Shown here in pieces: positions 8,970 through 17,718 of a stretch of 64,000 bases of DNA. Positions within the stretch are counted from its first letter, which is position 1. Each line of letters begins with the position of its first letter. The notes under the pieces were generated by a model. The model saw nothing but the letters and a program-made list of their open reading frames with translations. It did no database searches and was not told the DNA's origin. Both the position numbers and the translations under genes were made by a program. Source of the DNA: Thalassobacillus devorans MSP14. GTDB taxonomy: Bacteria > Bacillota > Bacilli > Bacillales > Halobacillaceae. The stretch spans positions 1,716,773-1,780,772 of the forward strand of contig NZ_KI543236.1 of assembly GCF_000496835.1 (NCBI RefSeq), given 5' to 3'.

Positions 8970-10679
8970 TTATACGGGTTCCGTACTTCCTGTACCCTGT
9001 TTGTTTTTCTCTTCTTCAATGAGAGTTCTGCGCAAAATTTTACCTACCGCTGTTTTGGGAAGCTCGTTTCTGAATTCATAAACCCTCGGTACTTTATATG
9101 CTGCCATATGTTTTCGACAAAAATCATTCAATTCCTGCTCAGTCACCGAAGAATCTTCCCTTTTAACGATAAATGCTTTAACCGTTTCACCCCGGTAAGG
9201 GTCTGGAATACCTACTACTACAGCTTCCTGGACTGCCTCATGTTCATATAGCACTTCTTCTACTTCTCTCGGATAAATATTGAAGCCACCGGCAATTATC
9301 ATATCTTTTTTCCTGTCTACTACATAAAAGTATCCTTCTTCATTCATATATCCCAAATCTCCGGTACGGAACCAGCCTTCAGCATCCAGTACCTGGTCAG
9401 TTTCTTCTTTTCGTCCCCAGTACCCTTTCATTACCTGAGGACCTTTCACTGCAATTTCCCCAACTTCCTCAAACTCTGCTTCTTCACCACTTTCCATTCT
9501 GAATATCTTCGCATCTGTATCAGGCCAAGGGACGCCGATACTGCCATTTACTCTCCGATCCCACACAAAATTAGAATGGGTGACCGGTGATGTTTCTGTA
9601 AGCCCATACCCTTCTACCAATTTTCCTCCTGTAACCCGTTCAAACCGCTCCTGAACTTCTATTGGTAAGGGGGCTGAGCCACTGATACAAGCTTCAATCG
9701 ATGATAAATCATACTTTTTTAAAGCAGGGTGATTCAATAATGCAATATAGATAGTCGGTGCTCCCGGAAACAATGTTGGTTTTTGCTTATCGATTGTTTT
9801 CAAGACTTCCCCTGCATCGAATTTAGGCAGAAGAATCATTTTTGATCCCATCATTATTGATAGATTCATGACAGCTGTCATGCCATAAACATGGAAGAAT
9901 GGGAGAACGCCGAGTACTATCTCCTCCCCTTTTTTACATTTATACAGCCAATGCATTGACATTTGAGTATTTGCCACCAAATTCAAATGAGTCAGCATTA
10001 CCCCTTTTGGATAACCGGTTGTTCCTCCTGTATATTGTAATAAAGCAAGATCATCGGCAGGATCGATATCCACAGGGGTCACGGTGTCGACGGAAGAATG
10101 GAAAATATACTCCCAAAGATGCGTATCATGTGTTTGTTCCGGATTTACTACCAGTTTATATTGACGTTTTTGTATAAAAGGGTAGATTCGGTTTTTAGGA
10201 AAAGGAAGGTAGTCCTTGATGCCTGTGATAATTACATGTTCTACATCAGTATTCCCTTTGACATTGCTTACTTTAGGATAAAGGATATCCAGGCACACGA
10301 TCATTTTTGCTCCAGAATCATTCAACTGATATTCCAGTTCCCTTTCCATATATAGGGGATTGGTTTGGACGACAACCCCTCCAGCCATTAATATGCCATA
10401 ATAAGCTATTACTGACTGCGGGCTGTTAGGGAGCATGATAGCCACCCTATCTCCTTTTTCTACACCCAGTTTTTGCATATAAGCGGCAAATTTCTCTGTC
10501 TGCTGTAAAAGTTCCTCAAAGGTCATTTCTTTCCCCATAAAATGAAGCGCTTTCTTTTCCGGGTATAAATCAGCTGCTTCATATAAAAATTGGTGCAGGG
10601 CTTTTCTGTCATAATCTAAGGTAGCGGGAATTTCTTCTGGGTAATGACGATGCCAAGGTCTCTCAAATTTTTCTGTCAT
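8970..10679 (-). CDS. lcfA: Long-chain acyl-CoA synthetase
   Basis: Activates long-chain fatty acids to acyl-CoA with ATP, feeding beta-oxidation. The 569-residue protein has the AMP-forming enzyme motifs: YTGGTTGYPKGVMLTH near residue 215, GYGLTETSPV near 360, the GDLGY hinge region, and the C-terminal PKTAVGKILRR with the expected catalytic lysine. The ATG follows GGGAGGAA. It lies upstream of fadR but, unlike B. subtilis, I see no FadR box before it. A TATAAT at 10711-10716 on the minus strand, with a poor -35, may be its promoter. Confidence 0.95.
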   Translation of the reverse strand: MTEKFERPWHRHYPEEIPATLDYDRKALHQFLYEAADLYPEKKALHFMGKEMTFEELLQQTEKFAAYMQKLGVEKGDRVAIMLPNSPQSVIAYYGILMAGGVVVQTNPLYMERELEYQLNDSGAKMIVCLDILYPKVSNVKGNTDVEHVIITGIKDYLPFPKNRIYPFIQKRQYKLVVNPEQTHDTHLWEYIFHSSVDTVTPVDIDPADDLALLQYTGGTTGYPKGVMLTHLNLVANTQMSMHWLYKCKKGEEIVLGVLPFFHVYGMTAVMNLSIMMGSKMILLPKFDAGEVLKTIDKQKPTLFPGAPTIYIALLNHPALKKYDLSSIEACISGSAPLPIEVQERFERVTGGKLVEGYGLTETSPVTHSNFVWDRRVNGSIGVPWPDTDAKIFRMESGEEAEFEEVGEIAVKGPQVMKGYWGRKEETDQVLDAEGWFRTGDLGYMNEEGYFYVVDRKKDMIIAGGFNIYPREVEEVLYEHEAVQEAVVVGIPDPYRGETVKAFIVKREDSSVTEQELNDFCRKHMAAYKVPRVYEFRNELPKTAVGKILRRTLIEEEKNKQGTGSTEPV

Positions 10680-10785
10680 CAGAATTCCTCCCTTTATCTC
10701 GCTTATACTTATTATAACGATTTATGCCCATAAAAAGAATTATTATTTGAAAATTCGAAGAAAACAGCCTGGGTATATAGTATTA

Positions 10786-10826
10786 AAAAAAGGACAAAAG
10801 ACGGACTTTGAAACCTGTCTTTTGTC
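10786..10826 (-). terminator. Terminator after the DUF350 / small peptide unit
   Basis: Perfect 10-bp stem GACAAAAGAC/GTCTTTTGTC (10793-10802 with 10817-10826) followed on the minus strand by CTTTTTTT. It insulates lcfA from upstream transcription. Confidence 0.85.
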
Positions 10827-10905
10827 AATTCATGATAATAAAAATTACACCGACAATAATAAATAGCGCTGAGACTACACCCAGCACCTTCGCTAATGTT
10901 TCCAT
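10825..10905 (-). CDS. Possible 26-residue single-span membrane peptide
   Basis: Short reading frame beginning METLAKVLGVVS and continuing as an almost uninterrupted hydrophobic stretch rich in Ile and Val, ending IIMN. It starts 16 bp after the DUF350 stop codon, with an AAGGGGCG stretch about 10 nt before the ATG. It ends within the terminator hairpin, as a last gene of an operon often does. The composition looks like a real transmembrane micropeptide, but I do not recognise a family. Confidence 0.4.
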   Translation of the reverse strand: METLAKVLGVVSALFIIVGVIFIIMN

Positions 10906-10921
10906 GCTGATTATTCGCCCC

Positions 10922-11329
10922 TTAGATGATATTTGCACCTATAACAAAAGAAAGACCTACGGATATAACTAAAGAAATAAAACCCACAGCCCGGTTATCA
11001 TTTTCTATTTCCGCATCTATTTTGAAATTAGGGGTAAGAAATTCATAAATGAAGTAGCCGCTCAAGAGTAAAAAGAAACCATATAATCCCCACCCCATAG
11101 TTTGCAATAAGGAATCATTGTGTTCAATAGAGTAACGAAAAATATTGGCAATACCGAATATTTTTCCACCTGTTGCCATGGCTACAGCTAAATTCCCGTC
11201 TTTAATTTCCTTCCAGTTGTTATACCTGGTCACCAGTTCAAAAACTGCCATAAATATAACCAAACATAAAATAACAACACTGTACCTTGCTGCAGTTTCA
11301 ATTAAAGGGTGCTCCCAAAAGCTATTCAT
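10922..11329 (-). CDS. yshE: DUF350 family membrane protein
   Basis: 135-residue integral membrane protein with four hydrophobic segments (about residues 12-32, 44-60, 75-97 and 113-133). Charged loops such as RYNNWKEIKDGN lie between them. Length and position next to mutS2 correspond to B. subtilis YshE. The biochemical function of DUF350 is not established. It lies 23 bp after mutS2 and is probably cotranscribed with it. Confidence 0.85.
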   Translation of the reverse strand: MNSFWEHPLIETAARYSVVILCLVIFMAVFELVTRYNNWKEIKDGNLAVAMATGGKIFGIANIFRYSIEHNDSLLQTMGWGLYGFFLLLSGYFIYEFLTPNFKIDAEIENDNRAVGFISLVISVGLSFVIGANII

Positions 11330-11352
11330 TTACACTCTCTCCCCCCAGTCTC

Positions 11353-13698
11353 TCAAGCTAATTCTAACACAGTAACTCCACCCCCGCCTTCGTTCATGCC
11401 GCCGGATCGGTGTGACTTGATAGCAGGATGGTTGTCCGCAAAACTTTTCACGCCATTTCTTAGGGCGCCTGTACCTTTGCCATGAATGATGGAAACTCTG
11501 GGGTATCCCGCCAATATGGCATCATCAATATATTTTTCTAAGCGGGTTAATGCTTCTTCATATCTTTCTCCACGTAAATCCAACTCCGTTTTGACATGAT
11601 AGCCTTTACCTTTTACGGTTGCCATTGGTTTTTCCTTCAAAGGCTGTTCAGATTTAATAAATTCTAAATCTTTCCGCTTAGCCTTCACTTTCATTATCCC
11701 AACCTGGACTTGAAACTCATTTTGACTTATAACATCAATAACTGTACCGTTCTGATTCAGGGAAAGCAGCTTGACTTCGTCTCCAGCCTTCAACTCACGT
11801 TTACTTGTGCTTCCTGGTTTTTTTTGTTCTTGTTTTTTTTCAGCAAGCTCAGGGCGTGCTTCTTCTAACGTCTTACGCGCTTCAATCCATTCATGTTCCT
11901 TGAAATCTGCCTGCTGTTTCCGGTTACGCAGTTCTTTTACAATTTCTTCAGCTTCCCTTTTAGCCTTCTCTATAGCCTTTTCAGCCTTCTGTTCCGCACG
12001 CTGATAAAGTTGTTCCCGCTTACCCTCGAACTTTTTCCACTTATCTTCTAATTCACTGTGAAGCTCCTGGGCCTGCTCTAATATCTTCTCCGCTTCTTCA
12101 TAATCCCGGTCAGCTCCTCTTGTGGATTCTTCCAGGGAAGCAATCATACTTTCCACACTTTTTGAATCACTGCCAATATGGCCTTTCGCAGTTTCAATTA
12201 CGTGTTCATCCAATCCTAATCGTCTTGAAATCTCAAACGCATTGCTTCGCCCTGGAACTCCGATTAATAATCGGTAAGTAGGCTGCAGCGTTTGTATATC
12301 GAATTCCACCGATGCATTGATGACACCTTCCCGGTTATAGCCATATGCTTTCAATTCAGGGTAGTGAGTGGTAGCAATTACTCTGGCATCTCTTTGGACT
12401 ACTTCATCTAAAATAGACATAGCGAGTGCTGCTCCTTCTTGCGGATCTGTACCGGCTCCCAGTTCATCAAATAGCACCAAGGTTTTGTCGTTGACGTGTT
12501 GGAGAATATCTACAATATTAGTCATATGGGAAGAGAAAGTACTCAGGTTCTGTTCGATTGATTGTTCATCTCCAATATCCGCAAAGACATTTTCAAACAC
12601 TGCCATCTCCACACCATCTAAAGCAGGGATCTGAAGTCCGGATTGAGCCATCAACGTACATAGGCCGACCAGTTTCAATGTCACTGTTTTCCCGCCCGTA
12701 TTAGGACCAGTGATAACAATAGAAGTAAAAGATTCACCAAGTTCGATATCATTTGCTACTACTTCTTCCTGATCGATTAACGGATGCCTCGCTTGTTTCA
12801 TTTTAATGATTCCACGGTCATTCATAGCAGGCATGGCTGCTTTCATGGATTGTCCAAGCTTGGCTCTTGCAAACATAAAATCTATTTTTTCGAGAAGTTC
12901 AACATTTTGGTAAAGGAAAGATTCGTCTGAAGCTATTGCCTCTGATAATACTTTTAAAATCCGTTCAATTTCATGTTTTTCCTGAACTTTTGCTTCTTGA
13001 AGTTGATTATTCAAGTCCACGATAGCCTGGGGTTCTATGAACAACGTAGCACCGGAAGCTGATTGGTCATGCACGATCCCCCCGATCGCACCACGGTACT
13101 CCTGCTTTACTGGAAGTACATATCTGTCATTACGAATCGTCACAATAGCATCCGATAACATTTTACTTTTCGACTTCGTATAATTGTCCATTTTATCCCG
13201 TACTCTGCTTTCATAGGTACGGACGCGAGAGCGGATCGTCCGGAGTTTATCCGACGCACCATCCATAACGTGACCGTTGTCATCAATACACGTACGGATT
13301 AGCCGTTCTAATTCATTCAGGGGGACAATCCCTTCTACTAAATCACGCAGGATAGGGACCACCGGCTCTTCCATTTGGTCGATGAATCTTTTCATCTGTT
13401 TTCCGCCGTATATGGTAGAAGCGATATCCAGACATTCTGATGGGCTTAACACGCCGCCGATGGTAGTCCGCTTAATGCCAGGTTTAATATCAAAGATACC
13501 GCCGAGTGGGACATTGCCATGTAACCGGATCACTTGGGCAGCTTCATCTGTCTCGTTTTGCCAACGGACTACTTCTTCAAAATCAGTGGATGGCTTTAAT
13601 GCGGCAGCTTTCGCCTTACCGAGTGAAGAAGCTGCATATTCTGCTAGTTGATCAACTATTTTTTTATATTCTAATACATGAAATACACGTTGATTCAT
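11353..13698 (-). CDS. mutS2: MutS2 family ATPase/endonuclease
   Basis: DNA- and ribosome-associated MutS paralogue of 781 residues. It lacks the mismatch-recognition domain of MutS and has been linked to recombination suppression and, in Bacillus, to collided ribosomes. Visible parts are the MutS core, Walker [10 protein letters not shown] near residue 330, Walker [14 protein letters not shown] near 405, a long charged coiled coil (about 520-640), a KOW-like linker, and a C-terminal Smr nuclease domain (LDLRG, then [11 protein letters not shown]). It belongs to a compact minus-strand series with polX and the DUF350 gene. B. subtilis calls it mutSB. Confidence 0.96.
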   Translation of the reverse strand: MNQRVFHVLEYKKIVDQLAEYAASSLGKAKAAALKPSTDFEEVVRWQNETDEAAQVIRLHGNVPLGGIFDIKPGIKRTTIGGVLSPSECLDIASTIYGGKQMKRFIDQMEEPVVPILRDLVEGIVPLNELERLIRTCIDDNGHVMDGASDKLRTIRSRVRTYESRVRDKMDNYTKSKSKMLSDAIVTIRNDRYVLPVKQEYRGAIGGIVHDQSASGATLFIEPQAIVDLNNQLQEAKVQEKHEIERILKVLSEAIASDESFLYQNVELLEKIDFMFARAKLGQSMKAAMPAMNDRGIIKMKQARHPLIDQEEVVANDIELGESFTSIVITGPNTGGKTVTLKLVGLCTLMAQSGLQIPALDGVEMAVFENVFADIGDEQSIEQNLSTFSSHMTNIVDILQHVNDKTLVLFDELGAGTDPQEGAALAMSILDEVVQRDARVIATTHYPELKAYGYNREGVINASVEFDIQTLQPTYRLLIGVPGRSNAFEISRRLGLDEHVIETAKGHIGSDSKSVESMIASLEESTRGADRDYEEAEKILEQAQELHSELEDKWKKFEGKREQLYQRAEQKAEKAIEKAKREAEEIVKELRNRKQQADFKEHEWIEARKTLEEARPELAEKKQEQKKPGSTSKRELKAGDEVKLLSLNQNGTVIDVISQNEFQVQVGIMKVKAKRKDLEFIKSEQPLKEKPMATVKGKGYHVKTELDLRGERYEEALTRLEKYIDDAILAGYPRVSIIHGKGTGALRNGVKSFADNHPAIKSHRSGGMNEGGGGVTVLELA

Positions 13699-13713
13699 GA
13701 GTGATTGACTCCT

Positions 13714-15438
13714 TTATTTCTTAGCTTTCCCTTGGAAAAGGCTCACCAGTTCCTCCTTTTTCCAGGTATTAATGACATTCTCTTTTCGCAGCCACCCTTT
13801 GCGTGCTGCTCCAACACCTATTTTCATATGATCCAGCATGGAATAATTATGTGCATCGGTATTGATAGCTATTTTGACACCAGCTTCCTGGGCTTTGATT
13901 AACGTTTCCCAACTCAAGTCAAGACGGTTCGGGTTTGCGTTCAACTCTAATACTGTTCCAGTTTGCTGAGCTGTCTCAATTAATATGTCTAAATCGACAG
14001 CATATCCTTTTCTTCTGCCAATCAGACGGCCGGTCGGATGGGCGATCATATGAACATGAGGATTCTCCATAGCATGTATTAACCTTTTCATGATCTTATC
14101 CTGGGATTGACTGAAACTTGAATGGATAGACCCGATTACAAAATCCATCTCTTCCAGAAATTCATCTTCAAAATCCAGGGTTCCATCAGGAAGGATGTCC
14201 ATCTCAATTCCTGCAAATATATGAAAATCAACCATTTCATTATTCAGCTTATCGATTTCTTTCCTTTGTTTCCGTAAACGTTCTTCATTTAATCCGTTTG
14301 CCACTCGTAAATATTTAGAGTGATCGGTAATCGCAATGAATTCATAACCTTTCGATTTTGCTTCTTCTGCCATTTCCCTTATGGACTGGGCACCATCACT
14401 CCAGGTGCTGTGCATATGAAGGTCTCCTCTAATATCCTTCAGATCTACTAAATCAAATTCCTTCTCTGCTTTTTCTATCTCTCCTAAATTTTCCCTAACT
14501 TCAGGAGGAATCCAGCTGAGCCCAAAGTGAGCAAAAAAGTCTTCTTCTTTTTTAAAGGTAGTCACTTCTCCAGTTTCCACATTTTCGATGCCATATTCAC
14601 TGATTTTTTCATTTTGCTGCTTTGCTAATTGGCGCATCGCCACATTGTGGTCCTTCGATCCTGTGAAGTGATGGAGTGTTGTCGCAAATTCTTCTGGTTT
14701 AACGATCCTGAAATCAATGTTGATATCGTATCCTTCATTTACAACTACAGATACTTTCGTTTCTCCTGATGCGATCACTTCCTCTATACCTTCATACCCC
14801 AACAATTGATCACGAGTTGCTGGAGCATCTTCCGATACAATGATAAAGTCAATGTCCTTGATCGTTTCTTTCATTCTACGTAAACTTCCAGCCCTGGAAT
14901 AATGCTCTACGGTCTTCAAAGTATCCAGGAATGCTTCGATTTTTTCTGCTAGTGGAAGCATCATGGCAATCGGCAGTCGTTCTGGCCTGTTGTCCGCATC
15001 TTCCAATGCTCTGAGTATCTTTTCTGCTGATTTTTTTCCAAAACCCTGGAGTTGTTCGACACTTCCATCTTCACACGCTTTTTTCAGGGAAGCTGCATCC
15101 GTAACACCCAGTTCCTGATATAATTTAGAAAGCTTTTTACCCCCAAGTCCAGGTAAATCGAGCAAAGGCACTAAACCTTTAGGAACTTCTTCCTGCAGCT
15201 GCATCAACGTATCCGATTGACCGTTGTCTATATATTCATTTATAACTTCTGCAGTTCCCTTTCCTATCCCTTTCAACTTAGTGAAGTCTTCGATTTCACT
15301 TAAGGATCGCTCGTCCTGTTCTAAGGCTTGAGCAGCTTTTCTGTATGCAGATATTTTGAAAGGGTTCTCTCCTTTCAATTCTAAATAAACAGCTACCTGT
15401 TCCAGTAACTTAATAACCTGCTTCTTATCTACTGCCAT
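13714..15438 (-). CDS. polX: Family X DNA polymerase with PHP domain
   Basis: Gap-filling repair polymerase with an added 3'-5' exonuclease. The 574-residue protein has N-terminal helix-hairpin-helix segments (FTKLKGIGKGTAEVI), the polymerase X nucleotidyltransferase site (SLRRMKETIKDIDFI, with the paired aspartates) and a C-terminal PHP metal-hydrolase domain (DLHMHSTWSDG, AITDHSKY, NTDAH). The ATG at 15438 lies 9 nt after GGAG. A TTG three codons earlier touches the ribosome site. Corresponds to B. subtilis YshC (570 residues). Confidence 0.95.
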   Translation of the reverse strand: MAVDKKQVIKLLEQVAVYLELKGENPFKISAYRKAAQALEQDERSLSEIEDFTKLKGIGKGTAEVINEYIDNGQSDTLMQLQEEVPKGLVPLLDLPGLGGKKLSKLYQELGVTDAASLKKACEDGSVEQLQGFGKKSAEKILRALEDADNRPERLPIAMMLPLAEKIEAFLDTLKTVEHYSRAGSLRRMKETIKDIDFIIVSEDAPATRDQLLGYEGIEEVIASGETKVSVVVNEGYDINIDFRIVKPEEFATTLHHFTGSKDHNVAMRQLAKQQNEKISEYGIENVETGEVTTFKKEEDFFAHFGLSWIPPEVRENLGEIEKAEKEFDLVDLKDIRGDLHMHSTWSDGAQSIREMAEEAKSKGYEFIAITDHSKYLRVANGLNEERLRKQRKEIDKLNNEMVDFHIFAGIEMDILPDGTLDFEDEFLEEMDFVIGSIHSSFSQSQDKIMKRLIHAMENPHVHMIAHPTGRLIGRRKGYAVDLDILIETAQQTGTVLELNANPNRLDLSWETLIKAQEAGVKIAINTDAHNYSMLDHMKIGVGAARKGWLRKENVINTWKKEELVSLFQGKAKK

Positions 15439-15474
15439 GTCGGCCAACTCCTTTTAATGAGTGTAGTGATATCG

Positions 15475-15506
15475 TAAAGAAAAAACTTCTCCAGGTAAGA
15501 GAAGTT
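15475..15506 (-). terminator. Terminator or attenuator between cvpA and polX
   Basis: Perfect 8-bp stem AACTTCTC/GAGAAGTT with a 7-nt loop, then TTTTTTC on the minus strand, directly after the cvpA stop. Confidence 0.65.
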
Positions 15507-16055
15507 TTATAATAGTGCTGCTACATGCTCAAACCACAGCGTTTTCAGCTGTTGTGAGAACATTGGCGTGTGTTCGATTATTGCCTGGGCAATTCCGGCG
15601 TTATCCAGTGCATTTTGCACAGACTCAATCGGCATCAGGGCTGCGATAGAAAGTAAAATGAACAAAATCAGATACGTTTCGATAAAACCTAGTACGCCTC
15701 CCAACAATCCATTCAATGTTTTTAAAATTGGCAGGTCAGCTACGAAATCCAGCATAGAGGCGATAATTTGCACGATGATCTTCACACCAAAAAAGAGAAT
15801 GGCAAAGGCCACCGCGTTATAAAAGGCTATTTCCAGCGGCAGGCTCTCCAAAAATACAGACCACTCTGCACTTTCTGGTAAATTCGGGTATGGCACCCAC
15901 AGTGTCAGTCGTTCTGCAAGATCATCATAATAAAGTACAGCTACTACAAACGCGGCTATAAAGCCGATAATATGGAACAGCTGAAGGATAAAACCTCTCC
16001 GTAATCCATTCAGAGTTCCAATAATCAATATTATAATCAGTAATAAATCAATCAT
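15507..16055 (-). CDS. cvpA: CvpA family membrane protein
   Basis: 182-residue integral membrane protein with four predicted spans (about residues 1-20, 24-45, 72-98 and 118-140). The N-terminus LNGLRRGFILQLFHIIGF is typical of the CvpA/YshB family. The E. coli homologue is needed for colicin V production, but the role in Bacillus is not settled. Its start overlaps the end of zapA by 8 bp, so the two are translationally coupled. Confidence 0.88.
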   Translation of the reverse strand: MIDLLLIIILIIGTLNGLRRGFILQLFHIIGFIAAFVVAVLYYDDLAERLTLWVPYPNLPESAEWSVFLESLPLEIAFYNAVAFAILFFGVKIIVQIIASMLDFVADLPILKTLNGLLGGVLGFIETYLILFILLSIAALMPIESVQNALDNAGIAQAIIEHTPMFSQQLKTLWFEHVAALL

Positions 16056-16335
16056 CTTGTTTTCTTTCCTTTTCTTCGTTGATTTTCAGCTTGTCAAGAA
16101 GCTCATTATACGATTCTTTCAAGGCTATGTAATCATTCATCGTGTTGACCGCAGTTAGTACTGCAAGTCTGGAAGTATCCAGCGAACGATTTCCCTCCTG
16201 GATTTCACGCATTTTTTGATCAACAAGTCCTGCCACCATTTTCACACGGGGAGCCGGCTCGTCTCCCACAATGGTATAGGAACGATTATATATTTCAACC
16301 GTAGTACGTGATTTTTTATTTTCTGAATGGGACAT
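16048..16335 (-). CDS. zapA: Cell division protein ZapA
   Basis: 95-residue FtsZ-ring stabiliser. The N-terminal part (TTVEIYNRSYTIVG) forms the expected beta-rich globular domain. The C-terminal half (about residues 30-90) is heptad-like and would form the dimeric/tetrameric coiled coil. The ATG follows CAGGGGGGATAAT. It is divergent from rnhC and first in the zapA-cvpA-polX series, the same arrangement as in B. subtilis. Confidence 0.93.
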   Translation of the reverse strand: MSHSENKKSRTTVEIYNRSYTIVGDEPAPRVKMVAGLVDQKMREIQEGNRSLDTSRLAVLTAVNTMNDYIALKESYNELLDKLKINEEKERKQDD

Positions 16336-16500
16336 ATTATCCCCCCTGACAATAGAATCCTAAAGTTTATATTAACACGAAGGAGAAAAATTGGGAAACT
16401 AAATCTATCGTATATTGCATGGTTCTGTCTTATTCTGTCGTCTGATATACTTATCATGAATGAAAGCAACCTAAACGTAGAAAGAGAGAGGAATTCAAAC

Positions 16501-17424
16501 ATGGGCCAAGTTGTACTTAAAGTAACAAAACACACCCTGAATAAAATGAAAATATATTATAAAGAACATTTAAAACCGGATGTGCCTCAAGCTGCCTTAT
16601 TTGTGGCAAAAACGCCCGGAAGCACCATCACAGCCTATCAATCGGGCAAAGTTTTATTTCAGGGAAAAAGTCCTGAAGATGAAGCGGCTAAATGGGGGAA
16701 AGCTGACCAGCCTGTAAAGACAAAAGTTAGTAAGCAACATGCTTACCATCCGCCAGAATCACTGTTCACCAGTTCCCACATTGGCTCTGATGAAGCAGGA
16801 ACAGGTGATTATTTTGGACCGATAACAGTTGCTGCTGCTTATGTAAAAAAAGAACAAGTCGCTTTGTTGAAAGAACTTGGCGTCAAAGATTCCAAGCATT
16901 TGACAGATGTTAAAATCCGCTCCATTGCTAAGGATATTATCCATTTGGATATCCCTTTTACATTATTGAAGTTGAATAATAAAAAGTACAACCAACTACA
17001 AGCTAAGGGTTGGAGCCAGGGGAAAATGAAAACGATGCTCCATCATCATGCTTTAGAAAAACTGTTAAAGAAAATAGAGCCGGAGCGTCCTGCCGGTATT
17101 TTAGTGGATCAATTTTCAGAACCTGAGGTATATAAAAGACATCTTGCCTCAGAAGGAAATAAACTACAGGAAAGTGTCTTTTTTATGACTAAAGCAGAAA
17201 GTCATTCCATCGCTGTGGCGACAGGATCGATTCTTGCAAGGGCAAGCTTCGTCAAGGCTATAGAAGATATCTCTACAGAAGTTGGGCTGACTATCCCTAA
17301 AGGTGCATCCCTCCAGGTAGACAGGGCTGCAGCTACTATTATTAAAAAGTTTGGAAAGGCAAAATTAGATGAGATTGCAAAAGTACATTTTGCAACTACT
17401 CAAAAAGCTAAAAAATACCTATAA
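16501..17424 (+). CDS. rnhC: Ribonuclease HIII
   Basis: Cleaves the RNA strand of RNA-DNA hybrids. The 307-residue protein has an N-terminal TBP-like substrate-binding domain (residues 1-85) followed by the RNase H fold, with IGSDEAGTGDYFGP and KDSKHLTD carrying acidic catalytic residues. The ATG at 16501 follows AGAGAGGAA. The open frame continues further upstream but overlaps zapA in the opposite direction and is not family-like. It is a single plus-strand gene divergent from zapA. Confidence 0.95.
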   Translation: MGQVVLKVTKHTLNKMKIYYKEHLKPDVPQAALFVAKTPGSTITAYQSGKVLFQGKSPEDEAAKWGKADQPVKTKVSKQHAYHPPESLFTSSHIGSDEAGTGDYFGPITVAAAYVKKEQVALLKELGVKDSKHLTDVKIRSIAKDIIHLDIPFTLLKLNNKKYNQLQAKGWSQGKMKTMLHHHALEKLLKKIEPERPAGILVDQFSEPEVYKRHLASEGNKLQESVFFMTKAESHSIAVATGSILARASFVKAIEDISTEVGLTIPKGASLQVDRAAATIIKKFGKAKLDEIAKVHFATTQKAKKYL

Positions 17425-17473
17425 ACGTTTCTGGTTCCAATTCTCGGATATTTGTTATTTCCATCCAAACCCA

Positions 17474-17568
17474 AAAAGCTAAGCGCCCTTCGGAGGGAAT
17501 ACCTCCTTGGATTCCATTAGAAAAAAATGGGCTTGTCGCCAAGTCCTTATGGCGAAAGCCTAAGTGTT
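17474..17568. repeat. Structured intergenic element, possible dispersed repeat
   Basis: GC-richer non-coding stretch just after rnhC with nested hairpins. One is GGAGG-GAATA-CCTCC. On the minus strand, a longer one pairs GGCTTTCGCCA with TGGCGA-C-AAGCC around an 8-nt loop. The composition differs from its AT-rich surroundings. It looks like a Bacillaceae intergenic repeat, but no second copy occurs in this window. Confidence 0.4.
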
Positions 17569-17603
17569 TCTTATACTTTAATCCTTTAACAAATGTAAAC
17601 TTA

Positions 17604-17642
17604 AAAATCGAGTATGAAATCATTAGATTCATACTCGATTTT
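17604..17642. terminator. Bidirectional terminator between rnhC and pheT
   Basis: Perfect 15-bp stem AAAATCGAGTATGAA/TTCATACTCGATTTT with a 9-nt loop. The stem core ATCGAGTAT recurs in the terminator after thrS at 27467-27503. Confidence 0.88.
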
Positions 17643-17677
17643 AAACTGGGTTTTCTATTGTTTTATCATGTTACTCT

Positions 17678-17700
17678 GGCTGCTTTGGCTGCTTTGGCTA
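17678..17700. repeat. Short 9-nt tandem repeat
   Basis: Two exact copies of GGCTGCTTT and a partial third, lying between the pheT stop codon and its terminator. Probably inert. Confidence 0.5.
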
Positions 17701-17718
17701 TTCATCAGGCTTTTCTTA

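Noticed and set aside
17408-17632. 74-codon minus-strand frame after pheT
   Set aside because: Overlaps the rnhC end, a terminator and a structured element; no ribosome site; composition not protein-like.
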